A program made the position numbers and the translations under genes. From assembly GCA_029718625.1 (NCBI GenBank), contig CM056376.1:29046424-29110423 (forward strand): a DNA stretch of 64,000 nt, given 5' to 3'. Every line of letters begins with the position of its first letter. The stretch's first letter is position 1. Source of the DNA: Synaphobranchus kaupii. Taxonomy: Eukaryota; Chordata; Actinopteri; Anguilliformes; Synaphobranchidae. The notes under the pieces are model-generated. The model searched no databases, was not told the DNA's origin, and saw nothing but the letters and a program-made list of their open reading frames with translations. This document shows, in pieces, positions 1 to 12,026 of this stretch.

Positions 1-1060
1 AATATGCATATTAATTCTCACATGTAGCAACAGCTCCGCCTCCATATTTGTTGACTCTCCCTGTACTCCATTTATGCCAGTTGTCATAAATCTGAATGCG
101 CCGTCACTGGTGTAAACAATTGGCCATCCATTCTCCACCATGAATAAGGCTAGTTGCGTGTGAAACGGGTTGCCATCTGCTACAATGTCTGCTGTGTGGA
201 ACTTTTACAAAACTGAATCCGAAAGCAGTCCGAACACTAACCCTAACCCTACGGCCACCTGCAACGTGTGCAATGCCAGTGTCTCAAGGCGCGCCATTAG
301 CAGAGCTGCTTACAATACAACAAATCTGATAAACTTAAGCACCTGAAGAAAACAAAACTCAAAGGAGTATGCATAAGTTTAATGATGCTATTACGCCACT
401 GAGGTGGAATTATTCCTGCTTGCTGTTCTGAATGGTCAGGTTTGATAAAGGCTGCTATACCATAGATGCTGGGACTGTTTGAGTTGTTATTTTTATCTTT
501 TATTTGGGATCTTCTAGCTTGATGATAATGCTTCTACACCACTTCAACATCTGTACTTTGAATGTTCAGTGATTAATCTGATAATGATGCACTTGGAGTC
601 CAATAAAGAAAAAAAGAAAGACAGCCAGCCATATTGTGTATTTATTCATTCTCAAGCAGAATTATTTATTTTCTGTATAATTTGTTTAAGCTCATTTTGC
701 CAGCCCTGGGCCCTGTTCCTCGCATGTGGATAACTCAGTTCCCCCGAATACGGAACATATGAAGTAGCAAAAACATTGTTCCGAGTTTTACCCAGCACAG
801 TCCGACTTCGAGGAACAGGCGTCAGAAATAGGCCTAATTTCCATGATCCTAAACAAGAGGACCTGGAGTACCAGCACACCATTGCCACAACGATGTGCAA
901 TAATCCCGCCTTGCCAAGACGATGTGCAATAATCCCGCCATCGCCATGACAATGGCCAATAATACCACCATCTCTGTGATGGTAACCGTGCTGTCAGTGC
1001 CCTTTCAGGCATTGTTTCCATCTCAGATCATCTTGCATCTTGTGTCGTTTCTGCTTTCCC

Positions 1061-1095
<35 letters not shown>
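1061..1095. repeat. (TC)n microsatellite
   Basis: About seventeen uninterrupted TC dinucleotides. A looser CT-rich stretch follows at about 1520-1590 and another at 4871-4910. These are simple repeats with no coding value. Confidence 0.9.
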
Positions 1096-1099
<4 letters not shown>

Positions 1100-2139
1100 T
1101 GGCTGTGTTCGAATCCAAAATTTATCCTTTCTTCCTGTTGTGATTCGTATCCAATTTAAGAAAGGGGAGGGAGTAATTATATTCCCTCGCTCCCTCGTTT
1201 ATCCTCCCTTCCACCAAAGGTATAAAATGCAAGCTTCCAGCAAGAAGTGAATCGCACAATGCAATGCTCCACATGGAAAAAGCAGGCGGTCACCACAGAA
1301 CTGTGTGGCGGTCACATTTCAACTCTATGGTGTTGCACTTCCGAAATGTTGCGAGGGCGGTTCGGTTCCATTATTGTTTGTTTCTCGTCAACCCTCCCTT
1401 GCAGAGCACCTTTTAAGTTTGCTTGCTGCACGTAGAAAATTGCGTCACAAGATAGCTCCCTCGAGGGAAGACAGCAAGGGAAGGGAGCGTGTTAAATTAG
1501 ATTCGAATGCAGCCCCTCTGTATCTCTCTCCCACCCTCACCTTCTATCTCCCCTTCTCTCTCTCTATCTCACTATCTATCTCTCTCTGTAATCTTCTGCA
1601 CCAGAACAATAGAGTCCCATTACCTTCATTGCAACATTACGCTTCAAACTTGTAGAAAATTGGTGTCTGAGTACGGGAGTGTGTCTGGGCTGGTCCTGGA
1701 GCCTTCAGGCTGAAAACCACTCAGGCCCCACAGCCCACTCAGCGGAGGCCTGACCTTGACAGAGAAAAACACTGTGTGTGTGTGTATATACAGCTTTACT
1801 AAAAGGCCAATTCAAGAGGTTCTCTCAGAAGAGAAGACTCAAAGACAACACAGGCCTTTGTATTGCTACATAATGTAAAATCTTACACTTAAATTCCTTC
1901 CTCACATGCTTGTTGAGTCTTTCTTTCAACACTTCTCCCGCTTTTTTCTCAAATGTCTTTGAATTTTGATCATCACATACAATGTCAAACGAACAGAGGG
2001 GAAATGCTGCTTTGGATCGAGATTTATTTATTTATAATTATTATTATTATTATTTTTTTTTTTTTTAATGAATGGACAGCCGTTTGTGTATTTCCCCCAC
2101 TTTATAGAGACAAAAAAGAGAGGGAAGCAGAGAGGGACA

Positions 2140-2270
2140 GATAGAGATGGCACCACAGTACAGGAAGTGTCATGGCAGGGAATCGAATGCCTGGTGGCAT
2201 GGGCGGATTCAAATACAGGGTGACAGCTGGCTACCCTGGAGCCTGCACCACACGGTCTCCCCAAATTAAT
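2140..2270 (-). mobile_element. Possible tRNA-derived SINE fragment
   Basis: Read on the minus strand this stretch resembles a degraded tRNA head, with a B-box-like TTTGAATCC segment and a GTGGTGCAGGCTCC A-box-like segment, followed by a CT-rich tail. It resembles the fragment at 15245-15415. The assignment is by appearance only. Confidence 0.35.
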
Positions 2271-2441
2271 TAATTTTTTTAACAGTGGAATCTCATGCCA
2301 CCTCATGGTCAGGTCTACTAACCTATATCTACAGCTTTTTGTAGGTCTCAACCAGAAACCTATAAATCGGAGCGATGGCCAAACATAAACAGGAGAAGCT
2401 AAGGATTTCAGTCATGATTTGGTCATGGATGTATTCACATA

Positions 2442-3862
2442 GGCTGTGTCCGAAATGGCTCCCTATTTACTATTTAGTATAGCCTGCTATTTTGGCCGTC
2501 AGCCATCTTGGTCTAGTGTCTGAATTCTCAGATCAAACTTGGCATTCATTTTAGGGCACTAAAAATATCCCACAATGCACCGTAATACCTAGTAAGCAAC
2601 CGTTGTCACTAGAATAGTGGAAGTGAACCATGAAGCTTTGCGAGCTGTTTGCGAAGCTTTAAAAAAATAAAAAAAATAAAAAAAACTTTATTATGCGCGA
2701 AACCTACATTATGGTGCATTGTGGGATATTTTTAAGCGGTGCAGCCGCTTCTATACGTGACATGTGTGTCCGTCCTTCCGTCCGTTCGTAGCATGAGATT
2801 TAAACCAATCAGGAGTTGCCTAGGGAATACAATAGTATCTTGAGAAAAGCATGCCCAGCTTCAGACAGCTCTATCTAAAAAAATATACGTCACAGCTTAG
2901 ATATTCACACCGTAGGAATCCTGGGAACCAGATGCACATCTGTATATAATACGTCTTGTGTAGCTTAAAAACTGTAGTTGTGGTCACAAGTTAGAAAATG
3001 AGTTTGAAATTGAAATTACAAGCTGCCGCTAGAGTGGAGTTTTGAACATTCCACCATATGTGTGAATGGGGAGCATGGTTTTCAAACAACACTGAATATT
3101 TTACAAACTAAAAATGTCACAGCTTAGATATTTACACCGTAGGAATCCTGGGAACCACATGAACATTTTGATACATATTATGTCTGTGTACCTTAAAAAC
3201 TGTAGTCGTCGTCACAAGTTAGAAAATGGGTTCGAAATTGAAATTACCAACTGCCGCTAGAGTGGAGTTTTGAACATTCCACCTGTTAGCAAGGTGAGTT
3301 GCCGTAGCAACCCCCCAAAGCAAAATCAATATAAAATCTACCACCAGTGTTCTGCTGGACCCAGTCAGTTATGGAACGGCCCAACAATCCATGCACCCTC
3401 TTGTTGAGTTTGGAATTCCATTGTTATTGTTCAAGTAATAACTGTAATCTTTCCTGTTTGTTATCAGAGTACTAACTGTCATATTTCCTGTTTCTTCTGA
3501 AAAACCAATTGCTATCCTTTTATCTCTATCTCTCTTTTACATGTTTGTTAAATGCAATGTCTGTAAGTATACTAATTAATAAGAAGCATAATGTAAACAT
3601 ATCACCAAACCAGAGGCCATTGTTTTTGTACATGTAAACAACACACACATTTTCTATTGCATTTTTTAATATGATTGCTCAAAACCTGCACCGCTTCCTT
3701 CACCACCTGGGTGTGATTTTTAGTACAATATATAGTAAATAGGGAGTCACGGAATGACCACGAAAGACAACTTCTGCTTTCCGTTGTTTACTTAGTACAC
3801 TATTACACACCTTATATGGCCATTCACTAGATTTGGACTAGTGAGCCATTTTGGACACAGCC
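2442..3862. mobile_element. Non-autonomous DNA transposon, 1.4 kb, with inverted ends
   Basis: The left end GGCTGTGTCCGAAATGGCTC is mirrored at the right end by GAGCCATTTTGGACACAGCC, an inverted pair of about 20 bp with one mismatch. No transposase frame lies between them. Inside are two direct copies of a block of about 170 bp (near 2885-3054 and 3113-3283) sharing CACCGTAGGAATCCTGGGAA and a CCGCTAGAGTGGAG segment. An inner pair of AAGCGGTGCAG-like and CTGCACCGCTT segments suggests one element nested in another. The superfamily is not clear; the flanking duplication is ambiguous. Confidence 0.6.
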
Positions 3863-3974
3863 ATAGAGATTTCCACTGCGCTCTGACTTAGTCTGTGCCG
3901 TTATCCAAGACTTTTAAAGTACTGGTTATCGATGGACGCACAAAACTCCCAGCATGGAAGGGCACAGGAGGACA

Positions 3975-4147
3975 TCCCCCACCCCCCCCCCCCCCCCCGC
4001 CCTTGTCTGGAGGGAGAGTGGAATGATATTACAGACGTGGGGGACAGTGGTAGGAATGGGCACAGGGGTTGCCCCCGTCTTGGTTGCTGTCACCCTAAAG
4101 AAACAAACCCCCCCCCCCCCTCCCCCCCAACCCCCCAACCCCTCAGA
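3975..4147. repeat. C-rich tract cluster
   Basis: It contains runs of 17 C (3982-3998) and 13 C (4108-4120) with shorter C runs to 4141. The open frames here are proline/glycine artefacts of the runs. Confidence 0.85.
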
Positions 4148-4644
4148 AGGCCAACCCCAGCTGGGCTGCCAGACCACAACCGCGCCTCGACCGTGTTAGT
4201 TTAGAATGTTCTGGACCTCCTTCGCCACAGGTGATCCCGCGCACACTACCTGCCAAGAACTGGGGAGCACGGGTGAGCATGGGTGTCAACGAGGCCGCCT
4301 CAGCTGCATTATTGTGGACACGCGCCAAACGATTCTGTGCCATCTGTTGCCACGGTTACACTGTCCCAGACCATATTTTCATTATCGGAGGGGAAATCCT
4401 ACAAAGGAAGACTTCAAATTGGGATGTCGTCACTCAAATAGCGCGAGAGATTTAAACAATAAGAACGTTAAACTTCTTATGTTCTCCTGATGGTTCAAAC
4501 GAATAATAATAATAACAGGGCGAGGAACCATCATATAGCGCTCGTGTCGGAAGGTTTAACCGAATTTCAGCAGAGCAGTTGCATAATGTGAGGGGCTCTC
4601 CCAACGCTCTGATTCAGAGAAACTTACACAAGCTTACGCATTGA

Positions 4645-4800
4645 TTCATGTATGGTATATTTATACAGCTGGATATTTTCTGAAGCATTTCAGGTTAAGT
4701 ACTTTGGCTCAAGGGTACAAAAGGAGTGTCCTACCTGGGAATTGAACCTTCAACCTCTGGGTTGCAAGCTCAGTTCCCTCAGCATCGCACCACACAGCGC
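4645..4800 (-). mobile_element. tRNA-derived SINE (V-SINE-like) fragment
   Basis: Read on the minus strand it shows a tRNA-like B box (GGTTCAATTCCCAGG), then the GTACCCTTGAGCC...GCTTCAG...AATATCCAGCTGTATAAAT core seen in abundant teleost SINEs. Related pieces occur at 44868-44945 and 58477-58560. The family name is inferred from the core. Confidence 0.6.
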
Positions 4801-5674
4801 ATCCCTGGCCTTTACTCCTTTTAGCAGTTTGCAGAAAGGGCAAAGTGCGGCCACATTCCTTCACTTCAACTGACACTCCCTCCCTCTCTCTCCCTCTCTC
4901 CCTCTCCCTCTCAGACTCCCCCTGAGCAATGACCCCTGTCCCTCTCCGGCATCCAAGATGTCTGAGTCACCAAGCCTGGAAGAGCCACTGCTAGAAACAT
5001 AACTCCACCAGGACACATTCACAGCACTATTCTTAGCTAGCTTCTGTTTGTTAATCGATGACCCAACCCCACCCCTGCCTCTGTACAAAGCTTACATTTG
5101 TGATGTAAATAAGACATCTGCCGTTGACTGTAATTACCCGGAGGGAAGGATGAGTGTTTTGAGTGAGGGCAGATCAGGTGCACGCTTTCTGCGACATGAC
5201 ACTTGGGTGATTAGTTTAGATCCGGGATACCAGTTTCAGATCCATGATCGTAAAACCTTAAGCTTAAATACTAAAACCAGTAGACACTGCAGCCCTGCCT
5301 GTCTGGAGTTTGAGATGCCTGGTGCACATTATTTCCTTGTGTTACTGTATTCATAAGCAGCTGCTTTGAGTGACAATGTGTATAGATCCTACGGTTGGCA
5401 TATATGTTTCTAGTCGATTCTGATCATTTAGGCCATTATATTACAGGGGGGTCATGCGAGGAAGTATAAGTGAATGCAAAACATATCAGACTAAACTAAG
5501 GCATAAAGATATCAGACTAAAGCATAAAAGATGCTGGAATACAGGTGTCTTCAGTGCTTCACAATTTAAAGGCAAAGAAAGATTCACCATACACTGATTC
5601 AGCAGCGAAAGATTACTACTGGCACCCGTTTTACAAAGATTAATCCTAAAAATTATACTTAAAACTGCATACCT

Positions 5675-6084
5675 CGGGGGCGCTGCGGTGGTACAACGGT
5701 AAGAGCGCCGACTTTCAGTCGGTGCAGTTGTGCTCAGAGGATCGGGGTTCGCGCCCCGGTCCTGCCAGATCCGAGCATGGCCGGCGCCCTGTGGGAGCAG
5801 CAATTGGCGGCGGCTGCTTCCGGGTGGGGGGAGGGGCTCGGAGAGAATCGCTGCATGCATAGCGGCCCTGGGCGGGCGGGAATCACGGTCAGGAGCTAGG
5901 AGTCGCCGCGCCCTGAAGAGGACGTGGCGCCCTCCCGTCCTACTGCCGGCTGACGGGGTTGCGTTGCGGTGATTCTCTAGCGGTTGCTACACGGGGCAAT
6001 TGAATTAGAATAGGGCTCAATTGGCTACTAAATTGGGAGAAAATGGGGAAAAATCAGAAACAAATAAAAAAAATAAAAAAAATA
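5675..6084 (+). mobile_element. tRNA-derived SINE, near full length
   Basis: It begins GGGGGCGCTGCGGTGGTACA with an A-box-like GGTGGTACAACGGTAAGAGC and a B-box-like GGGGTTCGCGCCCC about 40 bases later, typical of a tRNA-derived RNA polymerase III promoter. A GC-rich body follows, then a tail with AAATTGGGAGAAAATGGGG and A-rich repeats. A diverged tail of the same kind lies near 28933-28957. It is not a functional tRNA gene: the stems do not close into a cloverleaf and the transcript would run on. Confidence 0.7.
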
Positions 6085-7000
6085 AATGCATCCCTCATCA
6101 CTGCAAAACAGTGTCAAATCAAGGCTTCACTGAGCCTTAGAACAAGCTATATGCAATTATTCTATCACTCTATTCTTCTATGCTCAATTATAGCCTATTG
6201 GTGGAGATGTGCATCCTGTCATCCTATTGGTGGAGATTTGTTTCTTCACAGTCACTTTTAACCCCATATGTGCAGAGATGCTTTTGGCAAGCAAAGTAAA
6301 GGGCCAGGAAATAACTATCACCTTTCATGCATGTAAAGTGAATAAGGATGTCTACATGACCAACTGACCACAGGGACAATGTGTATGTAGTTTATGTACA
6401 CTTGACAAGCACACAAACCTCAGATGAAATGGGTTTTAATTAAAATAAATAAATACATTCAATAACAAAAAAAATAATTTAAAACCAGGTGATCATTTCT
6501 AAAACCCCAAATGCAGTGAGTCAGTGTGAGATGGCAAAATAAAACAATGTCTGCCCTTGTCAACCATATGAGTGCCAACAGCATTTCTGTTTTGTGTGTT
6601 ATGAAGAGGAAGAAAAAAAACTACGAAATAAGAGCCTGCCCTACAGGCCCACATCAGTGAATATAGTGAAGTCAGAGAGAAGACAAGATAAGAAGCATCT
6701 CTGTACTACACAGGACAAGGCCGATGGCTGCTTTTTACCTGGTGAGCATGCCAAACTCCCACAGCTGTATCTGCTCATTGCCATCAAAGCCCGTCCAGCC
6801 CTTACAGTTAAAGGCTTTATACACCGTGACAACAAACCATATGACATCGCCCTTTGGCTCAAAGAAAGGAAGACTGCCTACATGCTGCTTAGCTACAGCA
6901 CTTCACAGCACTTCCTTTAAATTAACTGCCTGTTAGCAGACCGTGAGCATGGGGTCACCCAGAGGCCTGAGAAGCATGACACTGATGTTATCCATGTGTC

Positions 7001-7056
7001 ATGGCTTTCTCAGTCACCAGAAGTGAATCCAGTCCAGCATTTGTGGAACATTCAGA
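7001..7056 (+). pseudogene. Tc1/mariner transposase relic
   Basis: One plus-strand frame reads WLSQSPEVNPVQHLWNIQ, close to the conserved segment near the last acidic catalytic residue of fish Tc1 transposases (W-P-S-Q-S-P-D-L-N-P-x-E-H-L-W). Neighbouring frames carry stops, so this is a scrap of a dead element. The final acidic residue appears changed to Q. Confidence 0.45.
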
Positions 7057-9065
7057 ACTCCAGTCGAGAACAGAGTCCAGTCCTGCTTGTTTCCACATTT
7101 CTTCAACTGTCAAACAGTTTGATCAGGCTGAACGTCGCCTCGACAAACCGTAAACCTGCGTCTGCATGACAAGCATACCCAGTACAGGTAACAACACCCC
7201 TGCTTTGTAACTGACTTTCTGCAGATGAATACAGGACTCGACCTGGCAGAGCTTCAACCTGCCACTTGGTCAAAGCTGCTGCGCTGGTCAGTCTATTGTT
7301 AACTTTAACATGAGTACTACCTGCTCCCCGTAACATTACTCTCTCCCCCAATGACGCCTTGGTGAACTCCAGTAGACTTTCCACGTCAGGTTTGTATTAT
7401 TAATTCACTGCTTCGGCACCGACTCATTCAGTCGTAGGTAGGGATCCAAAAACATCCGCTAAAAAAGGCTGTACATTAGCAATCTATACTTTATAATGAT
7501 CTTCGTAGAAAATTGTGTGCAGTATTACCAGTAACAGCTTTGCCGATGTTTAAGCAGCACATAAACAAACGCATAAACAAACGCATAATCCGTAGTTTCG
7601 CTCAGGTTGGCACATGCAAAATCTATTTTTATCAGTCATCGCAAAAATGTTTTCAGAAAGAAAGTTCCACATTTGCCCAACTGGTGATGTCGACTTTGTA
7701 TAAAAGTCCCTTACCAGAGAGACCAGACGTATGCTTACCGCAGGTACACCGTGTATCAAGTAAAAATTAAGCCTAAAATGGAAATGCATTTTCTTGAAAA
7801 TTACAACCAACCCATTCGATTAGACAAACGGCTCACGTACATTTCCGCGAGCAGAAACTTTCGAGTTGAATGTGAACCTGTTGCTACCTGTAAAAGTAAA
7901 AGCATTTCCCATTATACAGTGTGGTGCAAAAGTTTCAGCAAGACTCGTTTCTGCACACGAATCTGAAATAAAGTCTTCAGTTCATGGTCATGCGAGCCAA
8001 CGTTAGCTACCTAGCTAGCTAGAAAATATCTAGTTTGCCATTTAACATTGCGTCCTAAAAAGACAACAAACGGGCGGGGTGCACGAAGCGTGCTTGTGTT
8101 TCACTTGTGCTTTAGCGAGCAATAAAAATAAATAACTACCTGTATGGATGTCTGAACTTTGCAATGCACTGAAAAGATGGACATTACGAATATTCGATAA
8201 TTGAAATGTTGCCTGGGCAATAATAATTAGCATTGCTGTTATTTTAATTAGACACAAAATGACACGATGTATACAACGAACTATCTGCTTACCTTGCAAA
8301 TAAGTTAGACACACATGGAATATTTAATGCATGTCAATGTGGCAACTGCATTTCTGCCAAGATAGCCAGTTTTTGTCAGTTTACAATCAGAAGGGTTCTC
8401 CCCCCTGCAGCTGAATTACACAGTTGATGGAAATACTCCCTAGATATGAAAACTATAATGGCCTTTTTCCCAACTTTGCACAGTTGAATTAGAGACGCAC
8501 TGTTGTGAATATGTCGAAGTTTAAAGCGAATTCTATCTGCGTGTTAGCCAGCCAGCTAAGCGAGAGAAGAACACAACTCGGATAACAAAGCTAGGCACAA
8601 AAGGAGGCTAGCTAATGCAGATGGCTAGGAAATTAATGTCTTGGCTATTGTATGGTGTTTGCTCAAACCGCTCAAACAGACCAGTTAGCCAGCCTGCTAG
8701 CTATGCTAGCAACCACTTCCAAAAAAAGGACAAAAGAACGTTTAGATTTGCGAGATAATATGGTCATGCGTTTTAAGGTGGAGCAGTTATATTTCCCTAG
8801 ACAATTAAGCTTACCTAACATTGCTTACCAGACTATTTAGCTTGTTTACCTACTATAAAAGTCCAATAATGGTGAGCTAACACGTTAGCACATCCCTGCG
8901 AGGCTAACACTAGTCTTTCTGTAGTAACGTTGGGGTATTTCAAGCAGTATTAAACGTGGCTAGCAAATTAACTTGCTAACCAAGGTCCAGCACCTTTTTT
9001 AACAAATGTTTGCTGGTAACGTTACACATAGGCGATCTCTTAACTGACCGTATCAAAGAGGTTAC

Positions 9066-9373
9066 CTGTAAGCAAGGGTCATGCATTCGAAGAGTTTGGT
9101 GAGAGAGGCGTCAATAGAGAGGTGCGAGGTGCTGGTCTTCCCGAAGTGGTACGTCTTACAGGTCTGCTTGTTGACCGTGTCGAAGTCGTAACCTTTTTTT
9201 GGTGGGTGTTCAATGTGCGGAGAAGACACCATGAAGTGGCCGCTGTGAATGACCTGTGATTCGTCCCCATCCGACTTCTTCAATCCCAGGTTAGGCTCCT
9301 CATTATCGGAGTCGTCGTCTTGTTCTTGTTTGATCGCGGCCCGGCGGTACTGTCGTAGCTCGCGAGTTGCCAT
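9066..9373 (-). CDS. mlxip: MLX-interacting protein (MondoA), first coding exon
   Basis: This is the N-terminus of a Mondo-family bHLH-leucine-zipper transcription factor that pairs with MLX and activates glucose-responsive genes such as txnip. The exon codes for 102 residues plus two bases. It starts MATRELRQYRR, passes through an acidic stretch (DDDSDNEEP, residues 19-27), then the Mondo conserved regions: HSGHFMVSSPHIEHPPKKGY and FGKTSTSHLSIDASLTKLFE. The second lies where the family carries its nuclear export signal. The exon ends in CTTACAG before a GT donor at 9065. The next family residues would continue after ...TLAY, and that exon lies beyond the window. Human MLXIP is next to BCL7A, as here, which favours mlxip over the paralogue mlxipl. 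Confidence 0.93.
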
Positions 9374-9880
9374 GCTGTAATTATTGCAAATGTATACAAC
9401 TCCTTCCTTAAAAAGTAAAACCTTTTAAATTGTAACTAAAATAAAATAAAAAAGGTATACTATTTCACTCTTATGGCAAACAAGGGTGGAGTTCTTCGAT
9501 GTTGTCATTTTTAACTTCACCACCAACTCTAGCCTTTCTGTTGTTGCAAACGCAATCTAATGCTGCTGAACTTATCTAGTGATCTTAGTGTGAACGCATA
9601 CAGCTGCAACGTCACTACTTAGCCAAACATGATTGGCCGGATTCAGAGCAACGCCCACAGTCGAGCGTCATGTGGAGCGTCTTCAAGACGTTGTGTGGTT
9701 ACTGTAGCCCTGCTGTAGCCACACTGTATTCACAAAGTTTGTCATCTTTTGTAAAAAAAAAACAATAAAAAAAAAAACATAATCACATCAACACTTAGGC
9801 GTATTCTTCTGTGCCAATGTGATGTTCACTCTTAAGCGCATCTTAAAACCAGGTGTTTGGTTGATAAAAAAGTGTATATA
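9374..9880 (-). promoter_or_regulatory. mlxip upstream/promoter region
   Basis: This is the sequence directly upstream of the mlxip start codon. I see no clear TATA box at a usual distance and no CpG-rich island; any 5' UTR exon boundary is not evident. The assignment rests on position only. Confidence 0.4.
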
Positions 9881-10840
9881 CAGTGAGCACCATAATTCAT
9901 TGGACAGTGACACATGTTTTGTTATTTTGGTTCTGTACTCTAGCACTTTAAGTTTGAAAGGATACAATGACAATGAGGTTGAAGTGCAGACTGTCAGTTT
10001 TAATTTGAGGGTATTTTCATCCATATCGGATTAACCGTTTAGAAATTATAGAACCTTTTGTACATAGTCCCCCCCATTTTTGGGCATCAAAAAATATTGG
10101 ACAGTATTAACATAATGTAGAATAAAGTAATTATTTTTTAATATTTGGTCGCATATCTTTTGCATGCCATGGCTTCCTGATGTCTGTGACCCAACAACAT
10201 CAAAAGACTCTTGATATCTCATTTCTGGTACTCTTACAAGCGATACTATAACTCAGGGGTGGGCAACTCCAGGCCTCGCGGGCCGGTGTGTATGCAGGTT
10301 TTTGCTGCCACCAGTTACCACGGCTCAATCAGCTAATTAGTCATACACACAATCACGATTCACTCGTAATTTACAGAACGATAAAACGCTACAATACACG
10401 CATACCGGCACAAGAACATTCATCAGCTGTTGTTCATATCGCGGATATGTAGATTAAAATATCAGATCATGTAAAGGATTGGGCTAATTAAATAATTGTT
10501 AATCGGTGGCAGCAAAAACCTGCATATACACCGGCCCGCGAAGCCCGGAGTTGCCCACCCCTGCTATAACTTCTCTGCATTTGAATGGATCTCTCTGGGA
10601 ATTGGGGGGGTGGGACTAGATTTAGCTGAAAATGATGCTGGAGCAGTATGGAATATATGGTTGGCGAAATGGCTGTGAGTCATCGAGGGTCTGAGCTATC
10701 AAACGAGCCTCAAACCATCGCTCTGCTGCCAGATATGCTGTAGATATGGAATGGATCACTTTATGGGTTGTTTCTCCTGACAAATTTGGCGCTGTAATGG
10801 CGACATGTAGTCCAGCTGTCTCTCATGTTCCTGTTTGTTA
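9881..10840 (+). mobile_element. Tc1-like 5' end joined to foldback element, copy A
   Basis: It starts CAGTGAGCACCATAATTCAT, the style of a fish Tc1/mariner terminus (compare the cleaner copy at 23701: CAGTCAGGTCCATAAGTATT). It then runs into a repeat shared with 23990-24513 and 33790-34378 (GACCCAACAACATCAAAAGA and onward). This copy stops near the hairpin centre (CTCCTGACAAATTT), so only one arm remains. A hAT-type element interrupts it at 10254-10563. Confidence 0.6.
10254..10563. mobile_element. hAT-type MITE with 8-bp target duplication
   Basis: A 310-bp element with ends CAGGGGTGGGCAACTCCAGG and the matching inverted CCGGAGTTGCCCACCCCTG. It is flanked on both sides by CTATAACT (10246-10253 and 10564-10571), the 8-bp duplication expected of hAT insertions. 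The interior has no frame. The related copies of the host repeat read straight through this point, which confirms the insertion. Confidence 0.88.
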
Positions 10841-11598
10841 ATTTGACATGTATTTTGTTTTGTCGGGCTTTTGTCTTTTGTTTTTTCATGTGTTGTGTTC
10901 TGTTGTGATGCGGGGAGGCAGGCTGGGGATTTTTCGGGCACTCCTGCCGCTTGTTTTGAAGATATTGGCGAATTGTCTCGCCGGGATAATTTTGTTTGTG
11001 GTCATCACCATGGGAACGCATTCACAACATATGCTGGGGAATGTCTGTTGGATCTGCAGCAGCAAAGTTTACCATCGCTCTTCACCGGAGTTGAAGATGT
11101 CGGGACTGATCAGAGAGTGCAGGCGGTCTTCAAAGGGCAACCATGGAAGGGAAGGAGAAGATGGTGCGGGGGGAGGAGTGAGGCCGACGAGTGGGGAAGG
11201 CTGATGCAGTTCGGTGCTTTGTTTCAACAGTACAGAGACCGCAACACTGCGTGTATGTGAGAAAAGTCGTGGAGGCGGAGTTTGTGTGTTGGACTGCTAA
11301 GACACTGGACATCTCGGGACAGCGGGGGCTATTTTTAATCATGGCTGTATTCCAATTTAATTCACTTAATTTGATATTGTATGTTTTTGGTGTGTTGTGG
11401 GTCTGCCTATGTCTTTTTTGTTGTTGCTGGTGGCTACAACTGAAGTTCCAAAAAGGGAAAATAAAAGTTATTCTATTCTATATATACGGTATATATTTAG
11501 CCGGAAGGCACGTACACTGTCAAGCCACCTGCCGCTGGATAATTCAATCACCATTGATAGTCAATAATAATAATAAAGGCTGTTGTATCCTCACTCAC
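10841..11598. other. Intergenic stretch, unassigned
   Basis: It contains overlapping short plus-strand frames (10848-11204, 10871-11260, 11191-11700) that do not resemble a family I know and overlap each other in different frames. It could be a decayed retroelement, but nothing diagnostic is visible. Confidence 0.4.
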
Positions 11599-11740
11599 AA
11601 GACCTTTAGAGTGTGCAAAACTAATAACACAACCAATGATTGGTGCAAAACAAATACCATGACCAATCATTGGTCATGTTATTGGTTTTGCGTGTGCTAA
11701 ACAGTTTTGCACACGCTAAAGGCCTTAGTAAATCAGGCCC
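11599..11740. mobile_element. Hairpin MITE, copy 1
   Basis: A palindromic element built from CCAATGATTGG-type arms and a terminal CTAAAGGCCTTAGTAAATCAGGCC. A fuller copy lies at 28609-28764, where both ends (GGCCTGATTTACTAAGGCC and its inverse) are present. This copy has lost its left end. Confidence 0.65.
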
Positions 11741-12020
11741 TATATGGTGCAATTCTAAAAACCTCCACCTGGTTTCTTTTGAATGGGAAATGGGCATCTG
11801 AATTATTGAAATGCATCTATATGGCTTCCAAACATTGCCATTTAATGCTTCAAGAGCAATTAAAATGGAAACAATAATTAATATAAGTTGTATTGTGTAT
11901 AATGTTGAATGTATTTCAAATAAAACAAAAGGTTTTCAAAAAAGTCTGTCGCATCTTCAATACGAACACAGCAAAGGACTCCGCTTAAATTGGAGACTCA
12001 AGTAATGTCTTTTGTAATTT

Positions 12021-12026
12021 TTTATT
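12021..12026 (-). terminator. Candidate bcl7a poly(A) signal
   Basis: AATAAA on the minus strand, about 2.8 kb past the bcl7a stop, within an AT-rich run. A 3' UTR of this size is plausible for bcl7a, but other AATAAA-like words exist and no transcript evidence is available. Confidence 0.3.

Larger units (their letters stand above)
1..9065 (-). other. mlxip: Long first intron of mlxip (5' part)
   Basis: The splice donor after mlxip coding exon 1 lies at 9065-9064, so everything below it belongs to intron 1 and runs off the window. I looked for the next conserved Mondo exon (residues like GKLVSPKWKNFKGLKLLW) and did not find it. The intron holds a TC microsatellite, a DNA element with inverted ends at 2442-3862, C-rich tracts near 4 kb, SINE copies near 4.7 and 5.7 kb and a transposase scrap near 7 kb. 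The rest is AT-rich sequence in which I recognise nothing. Confidence 0.75.

Noticed and set aside
236..252. Telomere-like CTAACCCTAACCCTA
   Set aside because: Only two to three units with no array around them; chance or a trivial interstitial trace.
5684..5770. tRNA gene
   Set aside because: A and B boxes are present, but the cloverleaf does not close and it sits at the head of a 400-bp SINE.
10848..11700. Cluster of plus-strand frames between mlxip and bcl7a
   Set aside because: Three overlapping frames with no family resemblance and no splice pattern; not enough to call a gene.
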